A stretch of 64,000 bases of DNA, from the NCBI GenBank assembly GCA_028641055.1, contig CM054062.1:16053639-16117638 (forward strand), written 5' to 3'. The notes beneath the pieces are model-generated. The model was given only the letters and a program-made list of their open reading frames with translations. It did not search any database and was not told the origin of the DNA. A program made the position numbers and the translations under genes. Positions within the stretch are counted from its first letter, which is position 1, and each line of letters starts with the position of its first letter. Source of the stretch: Alopecurus myosuroides. Its lineage: Eukaryota > Streptophyta > Magnoliopsida > Poales > Poaceae. Shown piece by piece: positions 24,294 to 36,693 of this stretch.

Positions 24294-27200
24294 CTAACGC
24301 ATCTCCCTCCAAAGGCGATGCATTGCAGGTTCGAGGCAGATCTGAGCAGCGAGATAACAACAACAACAACAACAACAACAACAGAGATAAGAGCAGGGAC
24401 CGTTCCAAGTCCAAAGGACGTGACAAGTTCTGCAGGTACTGTAAGAAAACCAATCACACCATTGAGGATTGCTGGAAGGTGCAGAACAAGGAGAAAAGGA
24501 ACGGCACATACCAACCGAAAAATAAATCTGACGGTAATGGTAATGGTACTGGTAAGGCTGCTGTTGTTGCTGGTGATAATAGTTCGGATGGTGAATGCCT
24601 AGCTGTTTTTGCTGCATGTGTTACCCGTGATGATGAGTGGATTCTTGATACTGCTTGTTCATTTCATATTTGATGTAACAAAGATTGGTTCAGTTCTTAT
24701 GAGGCTGTGCAGACTGGAGATTTTGTGCGTGTGGGGAACGACAACAAATATCACATTGTTGGTGTTGGATCTGTTCAGATCAAGACCCATGATGGGATGA
24801 CACGTACATTGACGGGAGTAAGACACATACCATCCATGGCGAGAAATTTGATCTCGTTGAGTACCCTTGACTGTGACGGGTACAAGTACGCCGGAGGGGA
24901 TAAACGCCTGAAGGTATCAAAATGTTCTCTCATTGTTATGATTGGTGATATGAATTCTGCCAAGTTATATATCCTTAGAGGTAGCACATTGTCTGGTACT
25001 GCTGCTGTTATTAGTAATGATGATCCAAGTACAACTAACCTCTGGCATAAGCGACTTGGACACATGAGTGAACATGGTATTGCAGAATTGGTAAAGAGAG
25101 GACTTCTCTAGAACTGCAATATGAGTAAGTTGCCGTTCTGTGAACACTGCGTGTTTGGTAAGCATAAGAGAGTTAAGTTCAATGCTTCCGTTCATACCAC
25201 TAAAGGTACATTGGATTATGTACATGCTGATTTGTGGGGGCCTTCACGTAAGCCCTCTTATGGTGGTGCTCGTTATATGCTTACTATCATTGATGATTAC
25301 TCTAGAAGAGTTTGGCCTTATTTCCTGAAAACTAAGGATGATACTTTTGCTGCTTTTAAAGAGTGGAAAGTTATGATTGAAAAGCAAATTGAAAGAAAGG
25401 TGAAGTTGCTTCGTACTGACAATGGTGGCGAATTTTGTTCGCATGCTTTCGATGATTATTGTGTGCAGGAAGGCATTGTCAGGCATCACACCATCACATA
25501 CACACCTCAGCAGAATGGTGTAGCTGAGCGGATGAATAGGACGATCATCTCCAAAGCTCGCTGCATGTTGTCTAACGCCCGCATGAATAGGCTTTTTTGG
25601 GCTGAGGCTGCCAACACTGCCTGCTACTTGATCAACAGGTCACCATCCATCCCTCTTGACAAGAAAACTCTTATTGAGTTATGGTCTGGTGAGTCAGCTG
25701 ATTATTCACAACTGAAAGTTTTTGGTTGCACTGCCTATGCTCATTTTGATAATGGAAAGTTAGAGCCTAGAGATGTTAAGTGCTTATTTCTTGGTTATGG
25801 TTCTGGAGTAAAAGGATATAAGTTGTGGAACCCGGAAACCAAAAAGACTTTCTTTAGCAGGAGTGTTGTGTTTAATGAATCTGTTATGTATGAGGACAGT
25901 TTGTCGACTGATGTTGTGCCAGGTTCTTCTGATGAAGACGAACCACAAGTTCGTTTGCAGGTGGAGCTAGAACACCTAGATGAGGAGGAAACTGAAATTG
26001 ATGGGGAGGATATTGTGCCACCCTCACCTCCTATTGTGCAGCAAGAAAATTTGTCTATTGCAGAGCGCAGAGAGAAGAGGAATAAAGGACCTCGTACTCG
26101 TTTAATTGAGGAATGTGATGTTGTTTATTTTGCTCTAAGTTGTGCAGAACAGGTGGAGAATGATGCTGAACCGGCTACATACAATGAAGCTATTGATTCG
26201 GTTGATCGTGACAAGTGGATTGGTGCAATGCACGAGGAAATGCAATCACTTGAGAAAAACGGCACGTGGGATGTCGTGCGCTTGCCTAAACAAAAGAAGA
26301 CCGTACGTTGTAAGTGGATCTTCAAGAGAAAGGAGAGTTTATCTCCAAGTGAGCCTCCAAGGTTTAAGGCAAGGTTAGTAGAAAAAGGTTTCATCCAGAT
26401 TCCAGGAGTGGATTATAATGATGTGTTCTCACCGTCAAGCATAGTTCTATCCGTACTTTCTTTAGTATTGTTGCTATGCATGATCTTGAGCTTGAGCAGT
26501 TAGATGTGAAGACTGCGTTTTTGCATGGAGAACTTGAGGAGGAGATATACACGGACCAACCTGATGGGTTCATAGTGCCTGGTAAAGAGGATTTCGTGTG
26601 CAAGCTAAAGAAGTCCCTTTACGGTTTGAAACAGTCTCCTCGACAATGGTATAAAAGGTTTGATTCTTTTATGATGTCACATGGCTTTAAGAGGTCTGAA
26701 TATGATAGTTGTGTGTACATTAAATTTGTTGATGAATCGCCTATATACTTGTTGCTATATGTTGATGATATGTTAATTCTTGCCAAGAGCATGAAAGAAA
26801 TCACTACATTGAAGAAACAGTTGAGTAGTGAATTTGAGATGAAGGATCTTGGTCCTGCTAAGAAAATTCTAGGTATGGAAATTTCAAGAGACAGAAAATC
26901 TAGATTGCTATTTCTTAGTCAGGAGAATTACATTAAGAAAGTCCTTCATCGTTTTAATATGCATGATGCAAAGTCTGTTAGTACTCCAATTGCTTCACAC
27001 TTCAAGTTGTCAGCATTGCAATGTCCTACTACTGACAAAGATATTGAGTATATGTCACGAGTTCCCTATGCTAGTGTTGTTGGTTCCTTAATGTATGCCA
27101 TGGTGTGTTCTCGGCCTGATTTATCTTATGCTATGAGTTTGGTCAGTCGATACATGGCTAATCCTGTAAAGAACATTGGAAAGCTGTTCAGTGGATTTTC

Positions 27201-27719
27201 AGGTACCTTCGCGGCACATCCAAAGCTTGCTTAAAGTTTGGCAAGACTGGTGAGGGACTCACAGGCTATGTGGATTCAGATTATGCTGCCGACTTGGATA
27301 AGAGGAGATCCCTCATAGTTTATGTGTTTACAGTTAGTGGATGTGCTGTTAGCTGGAAGGCTACCTTGCAGGGTGTTGTTGCACAATCTACTACTGAGGC
27401 TGAGTATATGGCTATTGCTGAAGCATGCAAAGAGTCAGTTTGGTTGAAAGGTCTGTTTGCTGAGCTTTGTGGAGATGATACTTGCATTAACCTATTTTGT
27501 GACAGTCAGAGTGCTATTTACCTTACTAAGGATCAGATGTTCCATGAGAGAACAAAGCACATTGAGTTTAAGTACCATTATGTGCGTGATGTTGTTGCAC
27601 AAGGTAAGCTGAAGGTATGCAACATTAGTACTCATGATAATCCTGCTGATATGATGACAAAGTCAGTTCCTATTGCTAAGTTTGAGCTTTGCTCAACCTT
27701 AGTTGGTATCACTGCTTAG
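24294..27719 (+). pseudogene. Copia gag-pol remainder, broken by stops and frameshifts
   Basis: After the Gypsy insertion the Copia polyprotein resumes. It shows an Asn-rich linker, a zinc knuckle (CRYCKKTNHTIEDC, near 24432), protease (WILDTACSF, changed from the usual DSG/DTG), integrase with LWHKRLGHMS, TDNGGE and QNGVAERMNR, RT with YVDDMLI (near 26758), and RNase H with STTEAEYMA. Breaks include an in-frame TGA at 24671, TAG at 25109, a frameshift around 26440 just before the RT core, and another near 27180 before RNase H. It ends at TAG 27717. The element is not able to encode its own proteins. Confidence 0.93.
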
Positions 27720-27816
27720 CCCAAGAGGCTATTTGGCGTCGAAGGTGTTTTCTTTGTGTGTTTCAGGTGAAGTTTCTCATTTATGCTACATGAGGGAATT
27801 TTGTCTCAAGGTGGAG

Positions 27817-27864
27817 TGTTATTTTATGGTGATCCAAATTCATATGAAGATAAAGGAAAGTTCG
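27817..27864 (+). mobile_element. 48-bp start of a Copia 3' LTR
   Basis: After a short purine-rich tract (CAAGGTGGAG, ending at 27816) the LTR start TGTTATTTTATGG appears where the 3' LTR is expected. It matches the other Copia LTR copies for 48 bases and then breaks off into the old LTR sequence at about 27872. Confidence 0.85.
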
Positions 27865-28478
27865 ACTAAAAATCATGCCTACGACACGATTAAAAATCCA
27901 GACGGACACGTCGGGTACTTGATATGTCCTTGGAGTTCGACTCGGTAAGGCATCCACGGTGTGAGTCAAACTACCTCAGCTTATTCCGAGTTCGATCCCC
28001 GAACTTGAAGTATATTAACACGGTCTTTGCCCGAGAGCAATTAGCTGGTATCGATCAGTCGAGTGCACCTGGTGCGTTAAGTTGTTTTCCCTCGAGATGT
28101 AATTTACCCTCAAATAGCGGGACGCCGACTCGATGCACTTCTGATTCGACTGCTTATCTTCACGAGATTGTCAACTAAGACGACCTGCCGTTTAACTTAT
28201 GGCTATAAGTCTCCAGCCAAATCTACGACTTGGCTGGACACCTGGTGGCTACTGATGTGGGCATACATTGGCGGGTACCCGTTGTTAGTATACCAGGTGC
28301 AGTCTAGACGAAAGCCCATTAAGTGGCCTCTTGGGAGTCACGACGCTCATGCCCAGGAGGTTGCGAGTCAGCCCACTTTGGGTCCTTGGAGTGTGAAGAA
28401 AGACACAATGATTTAGGGTTTCACCCTACCTTGTAGCTGAGTCGGTCATGACACCCGGTACCCAGCCTCCCATATAAA
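27865..28478. mobile_element. U3 part of an old LTR, right copy
   Basis: From 27872 this repeats 5981-6587 with about two differences in 600 bases. It ends in the ATAAA target duplication of the Angela-like element. A few bases (27865-27871) match neither neighbour and look like junction filler. Confidence 0.7.
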
Positions 28479-30568
28479 TGAAGGGGTTTCGTAGCGGAAA
28501 ACAAAAAAATCCTAATAACGATAATCGAAACTAGCCAGAATCTATTACTATGCAAATATAGAGTAACAGAGAAGTGTTATTTTATGGTGATCCAATTTAT
28601 ATGAAGATAAAGGAAAGTTCGGCCTCCTCTACGTGGAGGCCCGTCGCCGGAGGCTTAGGTACGGTACGAGTTGTTACCGAGTACGAGTTGGATTCACAGT
28701 TACCGACCTAGTTAGGTCAGGACCGCCTTTATATACCTCTTGTAAGCCACCGCATGGGATAAGCCACACATTGTAAATCCCGACGCGTTTGTAACCTCAC
28801 CCGAAAATAGTGAAGTATTACTGGCTGGCGCCCGTGGTTTTTCTCTTCCTTGTTGGAAGGGTTTTCCACGTTAAAATCTCGTGTCCCCGTTGGTTCGATC
28901 TTGCTTAATTTCATCCTTTTTTTGCTATTGCATGTAACAAGAAGGAACGGTGATCATACCCTTAAAGAACGAAACTGGGGATTACCCTCCCGCACAAGGG
29001 TTGATGATGAAGACGGCGAAGCCGACCTCAAGGTCGAGTGGTCATACCGCGACTAGTACGACAACTCGCAACACCTTGTGAGATTACACACATACGGTGC
29101 ACACGACGACTCCCGGTCTCCGGCCCAGCGAAGATTGTGTAAGTAGAGAGATGGACCGAAGACTAATAGCATGACAGTGTGCTTATAGTAGAGAAATCTA
29201 AACTCCTAGCATAGCTTCAAAGGGAACCACGTTCAGAGAAGAGAGAAAACGAGAGAATTGGATTGATGGGGAAAATGGGAGGGGTGCCTCCCTTTATATA
29301 GTGGGAGGAGGGGAGCTTTCCCCTTATCCAAGCCATGTATGACTAAACCCCACATGGCTCATGCGGCCAAGGAGGGCAGCCGCACCCCCACATGGGCCCC
29401 AAGTGGCCCATGTGGGCTCCCCTCTTTTTTCTTTCTTTCTCCCACTTTTCCCCTAATGGGCCTCTTTTGCACGGTGGGCCCACTAGTGGAATAAATGCAT
29501 TTAAAAATAAAATAAAATGATATTTAATTATTAATTACATTAATAAATTATAAATATTCATTTCTTATTTATTTCGAGTTCCGGAAACACTTCGTCACCC
29601 TCCGATCTCCATCGGGAATTTCTCCCTTATTCCAATACTCTTTGAGAACTCTCTGATCTCTAACAGATAAATAGCAGAACGATTCCGGCTCTCTTTATTA
29701 TGCCTATCGGTACTAAGATTACTCTTAAACACCGTCTACCCTTAAGTGTGACACCCTACGGTTCGAAACTACTCCATACATGGCCGAGACACCTCTCCAA
29801 CCAATGACCAATAGCGGGATCTAGACATCCACAATGGCCCATGTGCATCCATTGATCTTTGCGTCGCTTGAACCTTAATGTCAAGTACCCATGCCCGTTG
29901 CCTTAGTGATACTCTGTTTGTCCGAGATTTGATCGTCCGGTATCTCATACCTCGTTCAATCTCGTTACCGGAATAGCAATTTTACTCGTCCCCGTGTTGT
30001 TGCATCTCCGTGACCTAGTCACATGCTTGCGAACTAATTGATGAAACTCCACCGAGTGGGCCCAGAAGTATCTATCTGTCATTAGGATTGGCAAGTCCCG
30101 CTCTTGATGGTACGCCTCAACATATCCCTTTCATTAACCAATAGTCACCTTTATAATCACCCTGTTAACGTGTGATGTTAGATGCAGTCAAAGTAACTTC
30201 CAGGTTAGCAGTTAAATACCATCTCACGGTAAAAGGTTATGGTACTAAGTTTTCGTTATCATAATGTTGAACTTAATGACTCGACCTCGTCATAATAAAA
30301 CACAATGGGTGTGTGTCCATCATATCATTCACCAATGACATGACTCCGTTGTCAATGATATAAATACCCATGATCAGGAAACCTTGATCATCTGTTGCCC
30401 AATGGACTAGTATAACTAGAGGCTACTAGGGACCTAGTTTGTTTACATACCACACGTGCATTAATGTTTCCGCTTAATATAGTTATAGCATGGTATAAAA
30501 AATTATGAACCTAAGAGTTATGATAATAAATATCCTTTAATATTTGCCTCTAGGGCATAACTCCTTTA
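28479..30568 (-). repeat. 3' LTR of the Angela-like element, with a Copia LTR inside
   Basis: The LTR is about 1720 bp once the 365-bp Copia LTR and its duplication are removed, close to the length of the other LTR. Their shared phrases include the paired block around 'ACATGGCTCATGCGGCCAAGG'-like sequence near 29355 and its match near 35970/36694. No reading frame is present. Confidence 0.85.
28575..28939 (+). mobile_element. Copia LTR standing alone in the Angela-like LTR
   Basis: It has TGTTATTTTATGG and CATGTAACA ends and a 5-bp duplication AGAAG on both sides (28570-28574 and 28940-28944). It is of the same family as the LTR at 6684. It may be a solo LTR, or the displaced remainder of the 3' LTR of the Copia element to its left. 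Confidence 0.88.
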
Positions 30569-33500
30569 GGATCCCACTTGCACTAGATTACAAATAATCT
30601 ACTTTCCATTTGATCTAACACCATTAGCCTCCTGGTGCCTGGACTATGCATTGTTCGTGGAAAAATACTATTTAAGTCAACAAATCTGCCACACTCAAAT
30701 TTGTATGTGCTTTACAAAACTTTAATGTCACATGTTTTACATTTTTCCGTATATTTACGATATCAGTGAAATATATGTTTCGTTGATGAAGTAAGAATCG
30801 AACCGTCGCGTAGCACGGGCCTTGAGAGTTTAAGAGATCTTTCAAAGGACACCATACCATCTCGAGAAAACCATCTAAGTCCAACCACACATGCCACTTC
30901 CAAAGTAGCCATATACTCCTATACCTATGTATATTGTGTGACATTGCATACACATACCACTTTGCAAACTAACCATGTGTTTTCTCAAATAATAGACTTT
31001 TCCTATATGAGAATTCTAGTCGTGTGAGACTTGTATCATCGTAACTCCTTACGGAAAGTTGACTTCCACTCTCACCACAGACAAGAAAATATAACTTCAG
31101 TTCTCACCATACACTGAAATATATACTTAACGTTTGTTCATCGATCCATTCAAGAATCTCTCTAGAACGCGTTCTTCAACAAAGAACTTGGGTCACACCA
31201 GGTCGAACATTCAACATGATAACATGACAGAACCTATGGCAAAGACATAGAGGATATCAAACATCCTTTTCTCCATTTAGTTAATGTTGACATGCTGAGA
31301 TAAACTCGATATTTTCATTAGCCATACGAGTAAGAACTCCTTCTTTGCTTGTCCTATTCTAAACACCTTCAGAATCCCGTGTAATAAAACAATCCGACTT
31401 AATGTCATTAAGCTCCTTGATCTATACACTATAGATCTAATACCTAATATTTTGAACTTCATTCATAGAGAATTTATACTTTTAAATAATCATTTATACT
31501 TTGCTTAGAGGATCTGTATCATTTCCAATATGTCACCACATATAAATATTTTCAATATGTCACCACATATTTGTTAGGAATGATACCTAGCTCCCACTCA
31601 AATATGCCATTCACATGTAAGGTTAAGAAAAGCTACATAACTCCCACTCACTTTTATTTAAATGCAGGTCTCTTCACCTATTTTTGACAACTCCAAAATC
31701 CTTTGATTACATTATCAAAATGAAGATTCCACCTCCGATATACTTGCTTCGGTCCATGAATGGACAACTGAAGTTTGCATACGTGTTTAGCATCCTTAGG
31801 ATCAACAAAACCTTCTTGTTGTACAACTACAACTTTTCCTCAATGTTGCCATTAGGCAAAACGGTCTATTTGTCCATCAAATTTTTTCTCAAATTGTATT
31901 ACCTGCTAAAAAAATCCTAAATAGACTTAAACTTCGCCACCTGAGATTAAATCTCACTGTGGTCAACTCTTTGAATTTTTTCAAACCATTTCGTGACAAA
32001 CTGAACTTCACAGACAATTTTTATTCCATAGGTGTCTATCTTCTCATAAAATCTCATTTGCTCACAACGGCCTGGAGATCATACATGGATTTTATCTAGG
32101 ATTATATAGCCATTTCTCGGACTAAGGTTCACCGTCCCTTCTTCATAGTTTGTAGGTTTGTCATGTTTTACCAACATGACGGTCATCACAAGACTGCCAT
32201 ACCACACACTGCGGAACACATTCTCGTACGCCTACAATCTTAGTAAGAGTTTTAGACCAGAGTCATGAGCATAACCACTAATTTACTTCTAGAGGACGGT
32301 TACGAAAACGACTTCCGCTGGGTCACTTGATGTCTGGAGAGAAATTTCATGAAATCCGTCTTACTCTACTTTTTCTCTCACTTATACTCTTGGCAAGATA
32401 CGACTTCTCGAGCAAGGTATGTTCCAACAACAAATTTCCCTTGTTGTGAAATATGTATCCAGTTAATTTACCACATATTCTACAAAGATGAAGTTATCTG
32501 CTTTAGGTTCGAACACATCAAAAAGCCAAATTATGTAAACGACAATCTAGGCTAAAATGCCATGTCATAACTCATATGGTATTGTCTCCACGGATTTATA
32601 TGGTTTCCCTATTATCTAAAGTGAATGTTTTGATTCCAACTCAAATGATAACAATAACAATTCGATAAGAGATATTTATCAACCGCACATTATATAATGG
32701 ATTATGGTCACAACGTGTAAACACACCATAGCACTATGGTATACTATGCAACGTAATTTATGAAACCATTTTAACAAGTATTCTGATGATATACCAAAAC
32801 TCATAACTCAAATCATTGTTTCCTCGATGAGCATCGCATGAAGTTGATTTTCTTGTTAAGTCTACTTCACTCCAAACTTGTTTGAACTCGTCAAACTCTT
32901 CAGAATAGCATTTCATTAAGTGGATATACACATATCAACCCAAATCATCGTTGAAGTTTTACTTCACTCTGTATTTGTTTGAACTCATCAAACTTTTTAG
33001 ATCGGTGTTTCGTTAAGTGGATATATACATATTTACTCAAATCATCGTTGAAGTTTACGAAATAATGATTTCCACTACTCGGATGAAGTACTCATCGACG
33101 CACACATCAACATGTATGTTTATTAACAAGTTAAAATCCCGTTTCCCATACGGAGTCTTTAGTTATCTTTGTCCATTAAGGAAAATTTATGTGTGTGAAA
33201 AGATTAAATCTAACGACTCAAAGGTCGAACATGGTGGAGCCTCTTCACGCATATAACATTGACTTGACTTCAAACAACAGTGCCACGTGAATGTGGTGTC
33301 ATTACTACGTTTATGTCTTTGGCATTAATGTTATGAATATAGGAACTACTGCCAAAAAATAAGAACAATCCATTCATAACCAGTGTATGATCATTAATAG
33401 ATATCACTCATAAATATAGGACAATGACTTATCACTAACACATATGAATAATTGTCTCGCTTGTGGCAAGACACACTTATAATGATCATGATATCATGTG

Positions 33501-35463
33501 ATTATTAAATATATTATTCAAATGGTAGATGTAGAAGGAGAGTGTTGATGGTCATCAAAACATCTTGCTTGCCATCATTGACACACATCGTCTCCTCGTC
33601 TTTCCAAGACACTCATGCAGAAAATCTTGCTTTCATAAAACATGACTAGTATCATAACTTAGTCACTGCAATGAGCATTGGTTTAGATAAAGCATTCATA
33701 ACGCGTATATCACATACATCATCATCTTTCATGACTTTCCGGTAATCTATTTCATCTTCTTGGGTTTTCAACACAACCAAAAATTCATGAAGGTGAACAA
33801 TTCCCCTTGCATAATATAGTTCATGATAAATTATCTGCAGTTAGGGTGGGAATCAAGCGCAATACCCCATCACAATCAAAATTGTATGTCATCCAGTAAT
33901 TAGGCTCAACATAGTGTTTCAGTGTCATCAACCATGACTACCATGTGTTCTGAGCATTCTCCTTCATTGAGAATAAAACCTGACTCATGGTGCAAACAGA
34001 TCATTAAGCTCAGTGATCATTCCGAATGTTCAGAATGCACCTACAGTTCACTCACTATGGTAGAGATCATATCACACGGGACTATGATGAAATTACCCGC
34101 ACAAACTTGATAATTGAATTATCTCTTTGTTAGCGGAATCCCTGAGTTTAATTTCCGAATTATCCGCACAAACTTGATAATCAAATTATCCTTTTGTTAA
34201 CGGAATCTCCGGGCTTATCTCCTAACGGGTTTTGTCTCATATAAAGCTAAAAGCTTGAATATGGAGTATTCTCAAGCTACGGTATAAAACTATGAAGTTG
34301 GACCCACCTTTTTAAGTTTCTCAATCACATGAATTCGTCTAATTTTAAGAGGGCTACAGAACATGATTTTTCTACAAAGGTTTTGCAAAGACATTTAATA
34401 CCATGTTCATAATATTGGGTTCATGTTTTGAAATATATGACACACACATATATATATATAACATAAACTCTCACTTAAACGCACATCTCTCACTTTGTTT
34501 TAGTGATCACACGACCCCCATCCACCACACCTCCCCCGATCATCACGACCATTGGTGTAGCTTCAAAGTTAGACAAAACATGCCAGTTGCATCGTCCATG
34601 CAACTCGCGCTCGACTTTTCGGTCTTCTGTGTTCCAAGTCCATATCTATACATGCTAGGCTCGCCAACTTAACCTTAGTGTATCTGATTGTGCCTAACAT
34701 GGCTTACACCCGACGTATGCGAACGCAGAAGAAAGAACCCAATCGTCATGACACACTTTTCTACTGCAGACTTTCTTGTCGGTGCCACACTAAGGGAGAA
34801 CACTAATATTGGAATTAAAAGAGGGATCATATTATATAGCTACCGCCGAATATATATCATAATATACTATAATCTGTATAGATGCATATATATATATCCA
34901 CACAATAACATCAAATCAAAGAGTGTAGATTGATATGATATGGGCGTCGCACCTTGATCTCCATCGTGTGCTCCGAAAAGAGCACCAGGTCCTCGATGCC
35001 TCCACATATAAAGGTTAGTCTGAACAATTCATAAGCTCACCTTTACGATATCATATTATTTGCCCCCTACAACATAAATTTAGACGGCTCTAGTTTATCT
35101 TTATGCAAGTTTTACGTGGCTCATGAGGCTGTTGTAAATGAACCGCTTCTTACCTACGAACCTGCAGCCACAACACCGATAGACTAATTGTTTGTTACAT
35201 ATCCCTTTCGGGCCTCTCATTGTAAATGTGATGACATCTATTGTAAGAGAAACTGACACCCTCATAGCTGCATATGTGGTACAAGCCACATGTCAGTTGA
35301 AGTGCCGGTCTCGCATATGGAGTACACGTAAGTTTGGCTTCGGGCTGCTATCATCAAACAATGCCAACATCATGAACAAGTACACGCGAGGAGGTAACAA
35401 CTACAAAATCGATGCCCTCAATCAACATGAGTTCTAACGGTACTTATATATCTATGCATAGAA
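30569..35463 (-). other. Internal region of the Angela-like element, decayed
   Basis: This 4.9 kb is AT-rich with many stops in all frames. At 30672-30953 on the minus strand a short frame retains the order LLHQRN, then FCKAHTNLSVADLLT, like the end of a Copia RNase H (RNKHI ... ADILTK in active elements). This is the expected place, just before the polypurine tract. The rest shows only weak remnants. Confidence 0.6.
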
Positions 35464-35478
35464 TGGCTCTGATACCAC
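35464..35478 (-). promoter_or_regulatory. Primer binding site of the Angela-like element
   Basis: The minus strand reads AGTGGTATCAGAGCC directly after the LTR end, the initiator tRNA-Met type site. It sets the element's direction. Confidence 0.9.
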
Positions 35479-35980
35479 TTAAGGGGTTTTGTAGTAGAAA
35501 ACAAAAAAATTCCTAACAACGATAACCGAAACTAGCCAAGATCTATTACTATGCAAATATAGAGTAACAGAGAAGGAACGGTGATCATACCCTTGAAGAC
35601 CGAAAGCGGGGATTACCCACCCGCACAAGGGTTGTTGATCAAGACGCGAAGCCGACCTCTAGGTCGAGTGGTCATACCGCGACTAGTACCACAACTCGCG
35701 GCACCTCGTGAGATTACACACATACGGTGTACGTGACGACTCTCAGTCTCCGGCCCAGCGAAGGTTGCGAAAATAGAGAGATGGACCGAAGACTAATAAC
35801 ATAGCGGTGTTCTTACAGTCGTCAAATATCAAATCCTAACATAGCTCCAAAGGGAACCACGTTCAGAGAAGAGAGAATTGGATTGATGGGAAAAGGGGGA
35901 GGGTGCCTCCCTTTATATAGTGGGAGGAAGGGGAGCTTTCGCCTTGGCCAAGCTATGTGAGACTAAACCCCACATGGCTC

Positions 35981-36693
35981 AGGGTTCCCCTATACAGCGC
36001 TCATAGCGAGCGCTGTAAGGACACGCCCGTGCGCCCGGATAGATGGGCCGGCCCATTAAGGGATTCGGTCCCTGTACCTCCTTTAGGTTTTTTTCCCCAA
36101 ATATGAACAATTTTCAATTTTGAACAAATTTTTAGTTTGAACATTTTAGAAGAAATGAACGATTTCAAACATGAAAAATTCTAAAATTTGATTTTTTTTT
36201 TAAATTTGAAGCAGATTTCAAATTTGAACAAATTTCAAATTTGAACAAAATTCAAATTTGAACAAATTTCAAATTCGAACAATTTTTAAATTTGAACAGT
36301 TTTAATTTTGAACAAATTTCGAATTTCAACATTTTTTAAGTTTGAACAAAAAAATCGAAAAGAGAAAGAGTAAACAGAAAATAAAAAGAAACAAAAAAAG
36401 AATAAAATCGGAAAAAAAAGAAAAAACAGAAAATAGGAAAAAATGAAAACAGGAAAAAAAATAGATAATAAAATCACTAAAGAAAGAACTATGTCACCAA
36501 CGAAGCCTTGGCCCAATGGCTCATGTGCTGCGCCCCCGTCCAAGAGATCCCAGGTTCGAAACCCCTCCCCCGCACAGACCTCTCATTTCTCCTATTTTCG
36601 CGAAAAAATTCCTTTAAAAGGGCCGGCCCACCTAAAAAAATTACACGGGCGTGCTGTATTACGTAGTGCTATGAGCGCTATATAGTGTTTCCG
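35981..36693. mobile_element. MITE-like element with 8-bp target duplication
   Basis: An exact duplication CATGGCTC (35973-35980 and 36694-36701) brackets 713 bp that are absent from the sister LTR. The ends are loosely inverted: both carry an AGCGCTCATAGC phrase (right end read on the minus strand) and an ACGCCCGTG phrase further in. The centre has an AT-rich run of TTTGAACAAATTT-type words (36110-36350) and an A-rich tract. Duplication size suits hAT or a Mutator-like relative; I cannot decide. A Pol III-like A box and B box lie at 36509-36519 and 36553-36563. Confidence 0.8.
36509..36563 (+). promoter_or_regulatory. tRNA-like Pol III A and B boxes inside the MITE
   Basis: TGGCCCAATGG at 36509 resembles an A box and GGTTCGAAACC at 36553 is a perfect B box, 33 bases apart as in tRNA genes and SINEs. 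No complete tRNA cloverleaf is formed. It may be a captured tRNA or SINE piece. Confidence 0.5.
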
